Positions 47,004 to 57,631 of a stretch of DNA of 64,000 bases are shown piece after piece. Both the position numbers and the translations under genes were made by a program. The notes under the pieces are model-generated. The model was not told the origin of the DNA, ran no database searches, and worked only from the letters and a program-made list of their open reading frames with translations. Numbering within the stretch: the first letter of the stretch is position 1; each line of letters begins with the position of its first letter. Origin of the DNA: Arthrobacter sp. PGP41 (GTDB lineage Bacteria > Actinomycetota > Actinomycetes > Actinomycetales > Micrococcaceae); contig NZ_CP026514.1 in NCBI RefSeq assembly GCF_002953935.1, positions 4,030,001 to 4,094,000 of the forward strand. The letters run 5' to 3'.

Positions 47004-50000
47004 TCAGCGCAGGACGATATCCACCGGGTTCGCTTCGGAGCGCCAGGCGCCTTCTTCGCCCGGCCGGGGCTTGATGACAGGCGCGGTGAGCACGCCGGAG
47101 CGGTTTGTCCGCTTGTCGCGGAGGATTTCGGTGACGGAACCGAGGTGCCGGGAGAGGTCGATGACGTTCTCCGGGGCAGCCAGCAGCAGCTGGAAGCCGA
47201 ATTCGTGCAGCGCCTTGATCCCGGCGCCCGCAAACTCCTCTGACGCCAGAACGAAAGCCTCATCCATCATCACGGTGCCGTACGTGGTGAACCCCTGCTC
47301 GGCGATGCCCAGCTGGTAGCTCAGGGCCGCGGCCATGATGAAGGCCGTGAAACGCTGCCGTTCACCGCCGGACATGGATCCGGTGTCCGCGTGCATAAAG
47401 ACCTCGGTTTTCCCGCGCGCCTCGCGGTGTTCCTTGCACTGGATGAACAGGTGGCCGCGCACATCCAGCACCTCGGCCCGCCACCGCCTGTCCTCCGGCG
47501 CCTGTGAGCCCAGCCGCTTCACCAGGGTTTCCAGGGACTTATAGCGGGCCGTGAGCTCGGCGTCGTCGTCCCTTTCCTGGCCGGCCCCCTCCGCCTTGGA
47601 GGCGTCCGGGCGGACGGGCCGGGCGTGCCGCGCCTTGAGGGCGTTATGGATGGCGTCCTTGAACTGTTTGGCAGTGGGCGGCAGCGTTTGCTTGATGTCG
47701 AGCTCCAGGAAGCTGCCCTCGTGGAAGTTGACCTGCGACAGGATGCCGTTCAGCGGAAGGATGCGGCTGGTGATGGAGCGGCGTTCCTCGTCGAGCAGGT
47801 GCAGGAGGGTGCTGAAGGATTCGTGCGTGCGCTGGTTGAAGAACTGCCGGAATTCCGCCTCCTGGGCGGGCAGCCCGTCGCTCACGATCGCATGGTAGCG
47901 GGTCTCGAACTCGCCCGCGGCGCCGATGGTGGTGCCATGGTCCGCGGAGATGGCGCTCCCCCACTCCCGGACGAACCCCTCGAAAATCCTCGTCAGCCGC
48001 TCCGCCGTGGACTGCCCGCGCGACTCCGCTGCGTGCAGTTCACCCAGCAGTCCGGTCCGCACCCGGTTGGCCAGGTTGTCCAGCTCGTGCATCTCCGTCA
48101 CGTCGCCGAAGTCGGCAAAGTACGGTTCCAGCGCGCTGACCGTAGCGTCCGACGGCGGAGCCTGGGCCAGGCGCTTGCGTGCGGCTTCCAGCAGCGAATC
48201 CGCCGCGGTCAGCTGCCGGTCCAGCGACTTGTATTCGCTTTGCAGGACGGCGGCGGCCTCGGTGCTGGACTGGTGCTTCTGCCGCGCTCCTTCGATGGCC
48301 GCGCGGAGGGGCTCCAGGTCCGCCTGGGCGGCCAGCGCATCCTTGAGTCGCTGTTCGATCCGGGCCAGCTCCTCGGCAGCAACCTCCGCCGAAACCTGTT
48401 CCCACGAACGGTGGTCCTCCGCGACCCGGCGCAGGGCCTCGAGCTGCCGGCTCATGCCCTGGTGCGAATCCTCCCGGCTTTGCGCGAGCTCCGCCGCCTT
48501 GGCAACCTCCTGCCGCAGGTCCTCCACCTGGCCGGCCACGAGTTCCAGCTTGGCGGCGTTATCGAACCCGAGGACGTAGTCCTGCCGGCTGGTAAAGCGG
48601 TCGTCCTTTTCCACCGTGTGGCGGTTGCGCTTCACCACGCCGCCCAGGCTGAGGCCGCGGTCCAGCCCGGCGAGCTCGTCCGGATCCTCAACGCAAGGGT
48701 AGGCAAAATCAAGCGCGATCCGCTCACGGATCCAGGATCCCGCTTCGGCGGCGACGCCCGTGGTGAGGATGTCCAGCTTGGTGAGCAGGTCGCCGTCGTG
48801 CACGTCCTCCAGCGCCAGCGCACCACCGGATAGCGGCTTGGACACGTCAACCGCCCGCAGCGCTCCGCGCACGTTGTGGCCGTTGAGGTAGCGGGTCACG
48901 GCAGCGAAGTGGGCACCGGGCACCAGGAGCGTGGTGGCGAGGTTGCGGAGCGCACGCTCGGCGGCTGGGCGCCATTTTTCCTCCCCCTCGGCAAGGTCCA
49001 TCAGCTCGCCGGCGAACGGCATCCTGTCCTCGGGTATGCCGGTGGCGGCGGCGATCGCTGCGCGGTTTTCAATGCTCGAAGGCGGCAGCAGCGACTTGCG
49101 CGTCTTCAGCGAGACGAGCTCCTGCTCGGCCGCGGCCAGCTCCCGCTTCTTCGTGGCGTGCGCGTCGAACGCTTCGAAGCGCAGCTCCTGCAGGGCCTGG
49201 GAGTCGTCCTTGAGCTCTGCCGACCTCGCGGCCGCTTGCTCGTGCGCCTGTTCCCAACCACCGGAGGACCACTCCAGCTGCAGGCCGGCATCGGTCAATG
49301 CCTGGCGCGCCGCCTCCTCCACCTGCTCGCGGAGCTTCAGGCCCACGCGCGCGTTCTCCAGCGACTGCTCAATGGCGGAAATCGCGTTGCCGCCCTGGTT
49401 GTTGTAGTCCGCCTCCAGCTGGCGCAGCTCCTTGGCCAGCCCGTCCCGGACCGCCCGTTCGGCGCCGAGCTCCTTGGCCTTCGCCTGGGCCAGCTCCTTG
49501 AAGCGGAGCAGTGTCTTTTCGTGGACCGAGACGGCCAGCTGCTGCTTGTAGGCCTCGAATTCCTCGCCGGCCAGGTCCCGCAGCCGGTTCGCGTCCAGGA
49601 GCGCCTGCGCGTACTCCTTGTTGAGCCCGGGAACCGGGGCGAGCTGGTCCCGCTGCTGCCGGACGTCCTCCAGCCGCTGCCGGATGGACATCAGGTTGCT
49701 GAATTCCTCCACGACGTCGTCCGCTGCCGCAAGCGTGGCCGGGGCGTCCAGGACCTGGTCGCGGAAGAAGGTGTTGACGCTGCCGCCGAGGCCCTTGCCG
49801 GCCTGGATCACGCGCAGGAGCGGAAGGGCCTGGTCCGAGTTGATGCCGAGCAGCCGGCGGAACCGTTCCGCAAACGCCTTGTGGACATCGAAAACCTGGG
49901 CCTCCGGGAAGATCGCCTCCAGGGCAGCCTTGGTGAACCGTTTGTCGGCGATGCCTTCCAGCGTCTCCAGGTCCAGCGGCTGGTGGTCCACAAGGTAGAA

Positions 50001-50453
50001 GCGTCCCACGCTGGACTCCGTGCCGTTCTTGGGCAGGTCGAACAGCGCCGAAACGGTCACCCGCGTGCCCGCGGCGTTGTCGAACGTCAGGGCGACGGCG
50101 GACCAGGTGGCACCGGGCCGCTGGAAGGCACTCGCCGAGCCCTCGCCCACGGCCTTGTCGCCCACCTTGCCACGCATGTACGTAAACGTGGTCCGCTTGT
50201 CCTCCACTGCACCGCCGGACCGCTGGGCGGCGGCCTCATTGGACCTCGGCCGGGCGTCGAACACCCGCAGCATGGCATCAAAGAGCGTCGACTTGCCGAC
50301 GCCGGAGTTGCCGGTCAGCAGCGTGCCGTTCCGGTCCACGTGCATCGTGTGCGCCCCGTGGAACGTGCCCCAGTTGACCACCTGCACCAGGGCAAGGCGC
50401 ATCTGGCCGGGGTTCGTCAGCTCGCCCATAGGCAGCATGCTCGCGATGCTCAC
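47004..50453 (-). CDS. jetC: Wadjet/MksB-type SMC-like ATPase JetC
   Basis: 1149 residues from a GTG overlapping the jetB stop. Walker [10 protein letters not shown] is at residues 48-56; the C-terminal head has signature [10 protein letters not shown] and Walker [14 protein letters not shown]. Between lie long coiled-coil stretches rich in Glu/Ala/Leu with a central hinge (about residues 480-620). This is the SbcC/MukB-like core of Wadjet (JetABCD) or MksBEFG, which extrudes DNA loops and restricts plasmids when paired with a nuclease. It is the last gene of the operon. No JetD follows. Confidence 0.9.
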   Translation of the reverse strand: MSIASMLPMGELTNPGQMRLALVQVVNWGTFHGAHTMHVDRNGTLLTGNSGVGKSTLFDAMLRVFDARPRSNEAAAQRSGGAVEDKRTTFTYMRGKVGDKAVGEGSASAFQRPGATWSAVALTFDNAAGTRVTVSALFDLPKNGTESSVGRFYLVDHQPLDLETLEGIADKRFTKAALEAIFPEAQVFDVHKAFAERFRRLLGINSDQALPLLRVIQAGKGLGGSVNTFFRDQVLDAPATLAAADDVVEEFSNLMSIRQRLEDVRQQRDQLAPVPGLNKEYAQALLDANRLRDLAGEEFEAYKQQLAVSVHEKTLLRFKELAQAKAKELGAERAVRDGLAKELRQLEADYNNQGGNAISAIEQSLENARVGLKLREQVEEAARQALTDAGLQLEWSSGGWEQAHEQAAARSAELKDDSQALQELRFEAFDAHATKKRELAAAEQELVSLKTRKSLLPPSSIENRAAIAAATGIPEDRMPFAGELMDLAEGEEKWRPAAERALRNLATTLLVPGAHFAAVTRYLNGHNVRGALRAVDVSKPLSGGALALEDVHDGDLLTKLDILTTGVAAEAGSWIRERIALDFAYPCVEDPDELAGLDRGLSLGGVVKRNRHTVEKDDRFTSRQDYVLGFDNAAKLELVAGQVEDLRQEVAKAAELAQSREDSHQGMSRQLEALRRVAEDHRSWEQVSAEVAAEELARIEQRLKDALAAQADLEPLRAAIEGARQKHQSSTEAAAVLQSEYKSLDRQLTAADSLLEAARKRLAQAPPSDATVSALEPYFADFGDVTEMHELDNLANRVRTGLLGELHAAESRGQSTAERLTRIFEGFVREWGSAISADHGTTIGAAGEFETRYHAIVSDGLPAQEAEFRQFFNQRTHESFSTLLHLLDEERRSITSRILPLNGILSQVNFHEGSFLELDIKQTLPPTAKQFKDAIHNALKARHARPVRPDASKAEGAGQERDDDAELTARYKSLETLVKRLGSQAPEDRRWRAEVLDVRGHLFIQCKEHREARGKTEVFMHADTGSMSGGERQRFTAFIMAAALSYQLGIAEQGFTTYGTVMMDEAFVLASEEFAGAGIKALHEFGFQLLLAAPENVIDLSRHLGSVTEILRDKRTNRSGVLTAPVIKPRPGEEGAWRSEANPVDIVLR

Positions 50454-51256
50454 TGGGCATCCTCCACTTCAGTTGCATCCCCGGTCCCGACGGGGTCAAT
50501 CACCGGATCCGTGTCCAGCTCTATTAATGCCTCGGTGCCCGCAGGATCCGTGGTCGCCGCCACCAAGGCTTCTATTTGGGCCGGGATGTCGCCGATGTTC
50601 TCGAAGGGGAGGGCAAGGGGCAGCGCATTGGAAATGGTGTAGACGTCCTCCAAGCCCGTGGGCAGGAGGAGCTGGCGGGCCAGCAGCTTGGTGATGGCCC
50701 TGTTAACAACGTCCGAATCCCGGAGCGCGTCCTGCTGGCCCGCGGGCTGGTAGTGCGCCACGAGGTCGGCGATCTCCTCGCGCGTGATGGTGGGGTCCGT
50801 CTGCGCCGTGACATGCCGGTCCAGCAACAGGCGCAGCCGGAGAAGCACTATGGTCTCCACCCGGCTGAGCGCACGCTGCTGCCGGAGGATGCTGGAGCGG
50901 GCGCTGCCCCCGATCGCGTCCGGATCCACCGGCCGCAGGACGGCAATCTTCCGTTCGTGGTCCAGTTCCATGGTGAGGAACAGCTCCGACAACCGGCTGC
51001 GCAGGATCACCTGGTTGTCCAGGAGGACGGTCCAGAGCTTCTCGTCCCGGCCGCCGTCGATATACGGACCCTTGAGGAGCTTCACCAGCGCCTGCCGCAC
51101 CTTCATGGAGAGCACGCCCGTATCACCCGGGAAGAGGGCCGCACCGTCGACGAACGTATCGCGCGGGGTGACGGCGAAAGGCCGTTCCGCACCGGAGGCC
51201 GCCCCTTCGCCGCGCTCTACCTCCGGGGCCGCCGTCGTCGTCATTTCTTCAGTCAT
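50450..51256 (-). CDS. jetB: Wadjet/MksE-type accessory protein JetB (DUF4194)
   Basis: 268 residues. DUF4194 features: [41 protein letters not shown] and [17 protein letters not shown], predicted winged helices that form the KITE subunit of the SMC complex. The C-terminal 40 residues are acidic and low-complexity. It overlaps both neighbours by 4 bases, so jetA-jetB-jetC are translationally coupled. Confidence 0.9.
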   Translation of the reverse strand: MTEEMTTTAAPEVERGEGAASGAERPFAVTPRDTFVDGAALFPGDTGVLSMKVRQALVKLLKGPYIDGGRDEKLWTVLLDNQVILRSRLSELFLTMELDHERKIAVLRPVDPDAIGGSARSSILRQQRALSRVETIVLLRLRLLLDRHVTAQTDPTITREEIADLVAHYQPAGQQDALRDSDVVNRAITKLLARQLLLPTGLEDVYTISNALPLALPFENIGDIPAQIEALVAATTDPAGTEALIELDTDPVIDPVGTGDATEVEDAQ

Positions 51257-52707
51257 CGTGAATCCTTTGGAAGCGTGACCAGCGGCAGGTAGGCCCTGCG
51301 TGGGGTTCCGTCTATCTGTTCGAAGTCCAGGGCGTCGAGGGCTTCCTTGTCGAAGCCCGCTCCGGCGTGGAGGGCGTGGGAGAGGAGCGCCCGGATGGTG
51401 TTGATGTGCTGCTCTTCCGGGGGCAGCTGCTGCCAGGCTTCGGAAAGGGTGGCGGCGCCGGCCATGGCCGCGCGCACCACCTCGGGCTTGGCCTTGCCGG
51501 TCCTCGGCGAGCGCACGCGGTCGGCATCGCTGAACGCGATGGGACCCGCAAGTTTGGGCGGAGCGGCGAACTCGTCGGGGTCGAAGAGCTTGACCATGGA
51601 CAGCGACTCGAATCCGGCGTTGAAGAGGACAGGACCGCGGACCAGGCCGGGGCGGTCCCGTTCGTACGGAAGGGACCGGATGGCCTGCTCCGCTTCCCGG
51701 AGCACCTGGCGGAGCCGGACTGACTGGCGGAAGTCGTCGCTTTGGACGTAGGTGTTGAGGCTTTCGCTCAGCTTGCCGTAGATCCGCTGGATCTGGCTGT
51801 GCTGCTGGCGAAGCTCGGCCACCAGGTTCTTCAGCGTTTCCCGGTCCTCGGGCGAGAGGTCGTCGGCGAACTGCCGGCTGAGGACCTCGCCGATCGCGGA
51901 CCGGAACCTCAGCTGCTGCTGCGGGTCCTCGAGGAACGCGGTGAAGGAACGGAAGGTCCTGCCCTCGGGGCTCTGGCGGAGGCGCTTGTCCGCTTCCAGG
52001 ACCTGGGCCATGGTGGCGCCCTTGGTGAGCGACTCCTCGATGATCTGGTTGCGCAACCCGCCCACCAGTTCCTCGATCCGGTCACGCATCTTCTTGTAGT
52101 CGGCCGGCAGGCTCGCGGCGAGGTCCAGGATGTTGCCCGCGGCTTCCACCGCCTCGTCGTCGTCCAGCAGGCCGTCGAACTCGCCGGAGCTGATGTCCTG
52201 GATCAGCTGCCGGCGTTCTTCAATCTCCTCTTCCAGCGACTCGAGGCGGGCGCTCTGGTCCGGGTTGGTCTCGTTGGCGAGCTTCTCGACGTCGCCCAGC
52301 AGCGTGCCGAGGCGTGATCCGTTGAGCGTGGAGCGTTCGCTGGAGAGGCTGTCCAGGAAGGCAAGCACGCGGGCGGCCGGTTCCGTTACCTCGTAAACGA
52401 TCTGGCCGGACTGGTTCCGCCGCGTCAGGAACTGCCGGCGCGTCCACTCATCGCCAAAGGACTTTCCATTGGCCCCGCCGCCCAGCCCGGGCTCCTGCCG
52501 GCGCAGCTCCTCAAGGAAGGAGTCGACGTCGGCGTGGAACTCCTCGAGCGGAAGCTGGGGGCGGGTGCGGGTGAAGGATGCCTGCAGCACCGCGATCACC
52601 CAGGGGGCCGAGCGCGTCAAGGCCCAGGCAGGTCCTTTGGTCAGGAGTTCGAGGTCCCGGAGCCGGGCGCTGATGGCCTCAGCGGATGACCTGGCGGAGC
52701 GGGGCAC
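51253..52707 (-). CDS. jetA: Wadjet/MksF-type kleisin JetA (DUF3375)
   Basis: 484 residues from a GTG with AAGGAGAG upstream. DUF3375: N-terminal winged helix, [33 protein letters not shown] near residue 90, then helical coiled-coil stretches ([34 protein letters not shown]). It is the kleisin that bridges JetC heads. First gene of the operon. Confidence 0.9.
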   Translation of the reverse strand: MPRSARSSAEAISARLRDLELLTKGPAWALTRSAPWVIAVLQASFTRTRPQLPLEEFHADVDSFLEELRRQEPGLGGGANGKSFGDEWTRRQFLTRRNQSGQIVYEVTEPAARVLAFLDSLSSERSTLNGSRLGTLLGDVEKLANETNPDQSARLESLEEEIEERRQLIQDISSGEFDGLLDDDEAVEAAGNILDLAASLPADYKKMRDRIEELVGGLRNQIIEESLTKGATMAQVLEADKRLRQSPEGRTFRSFTAFLEDPQQQLRFRSAIGEVLSRQFADDLSPEDRETLKNLVAELRQQHSQIQRIYGKLSESLNTYVQSDDFRQSVRLRQVLREAEQAIRSLPYERDRPGLVRGPVLFNAGFESLSMVKLFDPDEFAAPPKLAGPIAFSDADRVRSPRTGKAKPEVVRAAMAGAATLSEAWQQLPPEEQHINTIRALLSHALHAGAGFDKEALDALDFEQIDGTPRRAYLPLVTLPKDSR

Positions 52708-52936
52708 ACACTCTCCTTGGGCTGTTTGCGGGGGCGGGGCGGCGGCTTGGATGGAAAACTGCCAACTACAAGGTTAACGCAGGCGCCGCGACCGCTTCGT
52801 GACCTACCCGGCCGTAGTGTTTCGATCCCATACCAACAGCTTCTGCCGGCCCGGCTGCTATGGCTGGGCGGAGAGGTCCCACCCTACGCTTCTGCTACTG
52901 ATCTCAACCAAAGCAACGTCGCAGCAGGGGGACTCA

Positions 52937-53239
52937 ATGCACTTCGATCTCAGTTCAGTTGAAACCGCCACCATGGTCTTCGCGGGCACCCTGGTGTTCG
53001 CCGTGATCCTGGCGGTATTCGTCCTGGCGGCGGGACTGGTTGCCCTGGTGCTGCTGGGAATCGGAAAGCTGGGCTGGACCGTGGTTTCCACAATCCTCCT
53101 GGCCGTGGTCCACGGTATCAACGCAGGCTGGGACAGGCTGGTCCATCACGCGGCGGGGGTGGATGTTTCCGGCGATTTCCAGGCCCAGCACTCCCCTAGC
53201 ACCGGAACCTACCCGCGGGTAATCTTGAGGGACAGCTGA
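52937..53239 (+). CDS. Small membrane protein of unknown function
   Basis: 100 residues from the ATG at 52937 (AGGGGG upstream). Two hydrophobic helices in the first 65 residues (VFAGTLVFAVILAVFVLAAG and LVALVLLGIGKLGWTVV), then a polar tail. The upstream part of the frame does not look coding. Divergent from jetA. No family recognised. Confidence 0.65.
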   Translation: MHFDLSSVETATMVFAGTLVFAVILAVFVLAAGLVALVLLGIGKLGWTVVSTILLAVVHGINAGWDRLVHHAAGVDVSGDFQAQHSPSTGTYPRVILRDS

Positions 53240-53300
53240 AGGGTTCTCCAACCCGGCGGATCCATGGCTACACCGGCCATTCCGGCCAAGGAGATAACCC

Positions 53301-55346
53301 ATGAGCTCCGCCACTGACAGCACCTCCGCAACAAGCCCCGCCACCGGCCTCACCGTTTCCACCGCAACCGCAACGGACGCACACCCCGGGGAGACCCCCG
53401 TTCCCGCCGGAAAACTTGGTGCCGGCGCCACAGCCCAGGATGCCCGCGCCGTAGCGGAGGCCGCTCGGGAAACCGGCTGGGAGCGCCCGAGCTTCGCGAA
53501 GGGGCTGTACTTGGGCAGTTTCGACCTCGGGCTGGTCCACCCCTGGCCGGCCCCCGATCCTGCCTCCGTGGAGCGGGGCGAGGCATTCATGGAGCGCCTG
53601 ACCGGGTTCGCCCGCACCATGGACGGCCGGGTGATCGAGCGCGAGGCCAAGATCCCGGACGAGTACATCCGGGGCCTGGCGGACCTCGGTGTTTTCGGAA
53701 TGAAGATCCCGGAGGAATACGGCGGCCTTGGGCTCTCCCTGGTTTACTACGGCCGTGCCCTGGCGCTCCTGGGCAGCGTCCATCCAAGCCTCGGCGCGCT
53801 CCTCTCGGCCCACCAGTCCATCGGCGTGCCGGAACCGGTCAAGGTTTTCGGAACCCCTGAGCAAAAGCGCGAGTACCTGCCGCGCTGCGCCGCCGGGGCC
53901 ATCACCGCCTTCCTGCTGACGGAACCGGATGTGGGCAGCGATCCCGCCCGGCTGGGCAGCACGGCAACGCCAACGGACGACGGCGATGCGTACCTCCTGG
54001 ACGGCGTCAAGCTTTGGACCACCAACGGAGTGGTTGCGGAACTGGTGGTGGTGATGGCCGTGGTCCCTGCGCACACTGATGCGGACGGCACCATGCACAA
54101 GGGCGGCATCAGCGCGTTCGTGGTGGAGATGGACTCGCCGGGCATCACCGTGGAGAACCGGAATGCGTTCATGGGCCTGCGCGGGATTGAGAACGGCGTC
54201 ACCAGGTTCCACCAGGTCCGCGTGCCGGCTGCCAACCGGCTGGGCCGCGAAGGCCAAGGCCTGAAGATCGCGCTGACCACGCTCAATACCGGGCGCCTTG
54301 CGCTGCCTGCGCTGTGCGTGGCCTCCGGCCGGTGGAGCCTGAAGATTGCCCGGGAATGGTCCAACGCCCGCACTCAATGGGGCAGGCCGGTGGGCGAGCA
54401 CGAGGCCGTGGGCAAGAAGATCGCCTTCATCGCGGCTTCCGCCTTTGCGCTGGATGCGGTGTTCGAGCTCTCGGCCGAACTTGCGGACGCCGGCCAGAAG
54501 GACGTGCGGATTGAAGCCGCCCTGGCCAAGCTCTGGGCCACGGAGATCAGCTGCCAAATCGCCGACGAACTGGTGCAGATCCGCGGCGGCAGGGGCTTTG
54601 AGACCGCCGAATCCCTGGCTGCACGCGGCGAGCGCGCCGTCCCGGCCGAGCAGCAGCTGAGGGACCTGAGGATCAACCGGATTTTCGAGGGGTCCTCGGA
54701 GATCATGCGGCTGCTGATCGCCCGGGAAGCGGTGGACGCGCACCTGGCCGCCGCGGGCGAGCTTGCATCCCTTGACGCAAGCCTGTCCGATAAGGCGAAG
54801 GCCGCCGTCGGCGCTTCCGGTTTTTATGCCAAGTGGCTCCCCAAGCTGGTGGCCGGGGCCGGCATGGACCCGCGCTCGTACAGCGACTTCGGCCGGCTGG
54901 CCAAGCAGCTGCGGTTCGTGGAGCGCTCGTCCCGGCGCCTTGCACGGCAGACGTTCTACGCCATGGGCCGCTGGCAGGCCAGGCTCGAAAGGAAGCAGGC
55001 GTTCCTGGGCAGGGTGGTGGACATCGGCGCCGAGCTGTTCGCCATGACGGCCTGCTGCGCCCGGGCGGAGATGCTGCTCCGCACCGCTCCCGAAAAGGCC
55101 GCCAGCGCCTACGAACTCGCCGAGGCGTACTGCGAGCAGGCCAGGGTGCGCGTGGACGAATACTTCGACCAGCTATGGCGGAACACGGACGACGGCGACC
55201 ACGCCCTCACGCGGAAGGTCCTCGCCGGAGAGTACACCTGGCTGGAGGAAGGCGTGCTGGACCAGTCTGAAGGAACGGGTCCGTGGATCGCCGACGCCTC
55301 TCCCGGCCCCTCCCAGAAGGACAACCTGCACCGCAGGTACCGGTAA
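53301..55346 (+). CDS. Acyl-CoA dehydrogenase
   Basis: 681 residues, longer than the ~390 of short-chain enzymes, with an extended N-terminus (about 80 residues) and a C-terminal helical extension, as in very-long-chain or FadE-like types. Conserved blocks: MKIPEEYGGLGLSLVYYGRA, ITAFLLTEPDVGSDPARL, LDGVKLWTTNG, and the C-terminal RIFEGSSEIMRL containing the catalytic Glu position. FAD enzyme of fatty-acid beta-oxidation in the cytoplasm. AAGGAGATAACCC precedes the ATG. No other beta-oxidation gene is adjacent. Confidence 0.92.
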   Translation: MSSATDSTSATSPATGLTVSTATATDAHPGETPVPAGKLGAGATAQDARAVAEAARETGWERPSFAKGLYLGSFDLGLVHPWPAPDPASVERGEAFMERLTGFARTMDGRVIEREAKIPDEYIRGLADLGVFGMKIPEEYGGLGLSLVYYGRALALLGSVHPSLGALLSAHQSIGVPEPVKVFGTPEQKREYLPRCAAGAITAFLLTEPDVGSDPARLGSTATPTDDGDAYLLDGVKLWTTNGVVAELVVVMAVVPAHTDADGTMHKGGISAFVVEMDSPGITVENRNAFMGLRGIENGVTRFHQVRVPAANRLGREGQGLKIALTTLNTGRLALPALCVASGRWSLKIAREWSNARTQWGRPVGEHEAVGKKIAFIAASAFALDAVFELSAELADAGQKDVRIEAALAKLWATEISCQIADELVQIRGGRGFETAESLAARGERAVPAEQQLRDLRINRIFEGSSEIMRLLIAREAVDAHLAAAGELASLDASLSDKAKAAVGASGFYAKWLPKLVAGAGMDPRSYSDFGRLAKQLRFVERSSRRLARQTFYAMGRWQARLERKQAFLGRVVDIGAELFAMTACCARAEMLLRTAPEKAASAYELAEAYCEQARVRVDEYFDQLWRNTDDGDHALTRKVLAGEYTWLEEGVLDQSEGTGPWIADASPGPSQKDNLHRRYR

Positions 55347-55410
55347 AGCTGCAGGTCACAAAATAGTAAGCATCCTTGCTATCCCTCCGGGCCGATGGTT
55401 GAGTGGATTC

Positions 55411-56250
55411 ATGAGCAGCTCAACAGACCCAGACAACCTGCCTTCGAGGCGAGCCCGGGAGGACGCTGACCGGAACCGAAACCAGCGCGACGATACCGCC
55501 GGCGGCGAACCCACCCGCTCCTACCCGCAGGTGCCGGCAACCGATGCCGCCCCTACCTCCGCCTACGACCGCGTGCCGGCGGACCGCACAGGATCCTCGG
55601 GCGCCTACGCCGAGCGGGACTACGTCGCCACGCCCCCTGCCCCGGCTGCTGATCCGAACCTCACAGACCGGCAGACTGCCGTCGCCCGGGAAAAGGAACG
55701 GTTCGGCGGCATCAAGGTGGGCTCCGCGTTCTTCGGCTGGCTCACGGCCACGGGCATGGCCGTCCTGCTGACCGCCCTCGTGGCGGCGGCCGGAACCGCC
55801 GTTGGCCTTGCCACCAACACGGACGTCAATGAGGCCGTCAACCAGGCGGCGCAGAACCAGGGCACGGTGGGGCTGGTGGGCATCATTGTCCTGCTGGTCA
55901 TCCTGTTCCTGTCCTACTATTGCGGCGGTTACGTGGCAGGACGCATGGCGCGCTTCAACGGCGCCAAGCAGGGCGTCATGGTGTGGATCTGGGCGCTGAT
56001 CGTGGCAGTACTCGTTTCCATCCTTGGCCTCGTGTTCGGACAGCAGTTCAACGTCCTGGCCAACCTGAACAGCTTCCCGCGCATCCCCGTCAATGAGGGC
56101 CAGTTGACCACCACCAGCATCATCGCCGCCGTGGTGGTAGCCCTGGTGGCCCTGGTAGGTGCAGTATTGGGCGGACTCGCGGGCATGCACTTCCACCGGA
56201 AGGTGGACCGGGCCGGGTTCACGCCGGACAGTGACTACGCCGACGAGTAG
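55411..56250 (+). CDS. Four-helix membrane protein of unknown function
   Basis: 279 residues from the ATG at 55411. The first 95 residues are polar and disordered (Arg/Asp/Pro/Thr-rich); then KEKERFGGIKVGSAFFGWL leads into about four membrane helices, including GYVAGRMARFNGAKQGVMVW. The C-terminus is short and acidic. Similar proteins are common in actinobacteria, without known function. Confidence 0.7.
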   Translation: MSSSTDPDNLPSRRAREDADRNRNQRDDTAGGEPTRSYPQVPATDAAPTSAYDRVPADRTGSSGAYAERDYVATPPAPAADPNLTDRQTAVAREKERFGGIKVGSAFFGWLTATGMAVLLTALVAAAGTAVGLATNTDVNEAVNQAAQNQGTVGLVGIIVLLVILFLSYYCGGYVAGRMARFNGAKQGVMVWIWALIVAVLVSILGLVFGQQFNVLANLNSFPRIPVNEGQLTTTSIIAAVVVALVALVGAVLGGLAGMHFHRKVDRAGFTPDSDYADE

Positions 56251-56649
56251 TCAGGCCAGCATCTCCCCGTCCAGATAGAGCCACCGCCGATGTTCCCGGA
56301 TGAACCTGCTGTTCTCATGCAGGACCCCGCGTTCGCCGCCGTGCCGGTAGTAGGCCTTGAACTCAACGGTCCCCGCGGTATCCAGCGGCCCGCCCCGGGA
56401 GGTGGAGAGAATATCCAGGCGCCGCCACTCCATCCCCGGATCCAGTTCCAGTTCCGCCGGCGCTGTCCGGGGATGCCAGGTGCGCAGCAGGTAGTCACCG
56501 TCAAGAAGCACGAACGCGCTGTAGCGGGCGCGCATCAACTGCTCCGCGGTGGCGGCCTCCGCCGCGCCTCCGTGGAACCGCCCGCAGCACTGTCCGTACG
56601 GCTCTCCGGACAGGCACATGCAGTTTTTGTGGTCCCTGGAGTCGGTCAT
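56251..56649 (-). CDS. YchJ-family (UPF0225) SEC-C motif protein
   Basis: 132 residues. The N-terminal zinc-binding SEC-C type motif (CMCLSGEPYGQCCGRFH) is followed by the NTF2-like body: AEQLMRARYSAFVLLDGDYLLRTWHP and FKAYYRHGGERGVLHENSRFIREHRRWLYLDG. Typical UPF0225 layout. Function unknown. Convergent with the upstream membrane protein. Confidence 0.9.
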   Translation of the reverse strand: MTDSRDHKNCMCLSGEPYGQCCGRFHGGAAEAATAEQLMRARYSAFVLLDGDYLLRTWHPRTAPAELELDPGMEWRRLDILSTSRGGPLDTAGTVEFKAYYRHGGERGVLHENSRFIREHRRWLYLDGEMLA

Positions 56650-56812
56650 CCCACCGATGCTGTCACATGGGTAACAGCTTTGCTACAACCAGGGAAGCGG
56701 CCGGGCACCCGGCGGCACGGCCCCGCAAAAATCCGTAAGGTGGAGAAGGTGCCGGCGCCCGGGCAGGGTGGTGCCGGCCCCGGCCCTGTTGCCGGCAGAG
56801 AGGAGAGATGAC

Positions 56813-57604
56813 GTGGAAAATCCGGATACGCTCATCCTGAACCTGACTTTTTTGGGCACCGTGGGAGTCGCCTTCCTGATGTTCCTGGTCCTCTTCCTGC
56901 TGGGCGTCATCACCCTGGTCCTGGCAGGACTTGGCCGGCTCGCCGCCGTCTTGCTGTTGGCCCTGTTCGGCAGGGGCACCGGCAACGAATCACTCCCGCT
57001 GGTGCGCTTGACGGCGCCGGCCGGCAGCCAGCAGGGCCCGGGCAGGGCGGCCGACGGCGGTGCTGGCGCGGCATCCGCAGCGCGCCGGCCACGCCCCGGG
57101 CTGCTCGTGCGGGCCTTCCGCCGCCGGCCGGAAAAGACGCCCCGCGATTGGCGCACCGCGCTGAAGCCCGCCCGCTTGAAGTCCTCGCTGCGCACCGCCG
57201 TCGAACACCACCCTGCACTGGCTGCCGCCCGCCGCGAACCGCCCGTCCTTGCCGGGGACTGGGCCGCCGCCGTCGCAGATGCGGACGCCCGCGCAAAAGC
57301 CAGGGCGCGCGCAGCAAAGCCGCAAATAAAACTCTCAGTGCGCGATCTTCCTGATCCGAGAGTGCCGGCTGAAAAGGTGGCGGAAGTGGCGCCGCTGGTG
57401 GAGTCCGCGCTTGATACCAGCCGTCCTTCCCGCGAGCTGCCGCGGTCCTTCAAGAAGCCGCAGGCTCCCCACCCCCTGGCTCCGCTGGACACCGGCTCGC
57501 TGGCATCCCTCTCCGGTCCGGCGCATATCCTCAAGGCTGCGGAAAGAGGCAAGGGAGCAGGAACCACGGGCCCCCCTTCAAAGGGCAAACAGCCCTTACC
57601 CTGA
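56813..57604 (+). CDS. Membrane-anchored basic protein of unknown function
   Basis: 263 residues from a GTG at 56813, 8 bases after AGGAGA. One or two hydrophobic stretches in the first 55 residues (GVAFLMFLVLFLLGVITLVL, then LGRLAAVLLLALFG), followed by a long Ala/Arg/Pro-rich cytoplasmic-type tail. A run WAAAVADADARAKARARAAKPQIK is strongly basic. No domain recognised. Confidence 0.6.
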   Translation: MENPDTLILNLTFLGTVGVAFLMFLVLFLLGVITLVLAGLGRLAAVLLLALFGRGTGNESLPLVRLTAPAGSQQGPGRAADGGAGAASAARRPRPGLLVRAFRRRPEKTPRDWRTALKPARLKSSLRTAVEHHPALAAARREPPVLAGDWAAAVADADARAKARARAAKPQIKLSVRDLPDPRVPAEKVAEVAPLVESALDTSRPSRELPRSFKKPQAPHPLAPLDTGSLASLSGPAHILKAAERGKGAGTTGPPSKGKQPLP

Positions 57605-57631
57605 GCAACCATCTGGGCTAGCGTGAAACCC

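Noticed and set aside
48876..50642. 588-codon open frame on the plus strand opposite jetC
   Set aside because: It is a high-GC mirror of the jetC/jetB coding strand with no domain pattern; jetC and jetB are clearly real.
53268..54743. 491-codon minus-strand frame opposite the acyl-CoA dehydrogenase
   Set aside because: Shadow of a GC-rich gene with recognised motifs on the plus strand.
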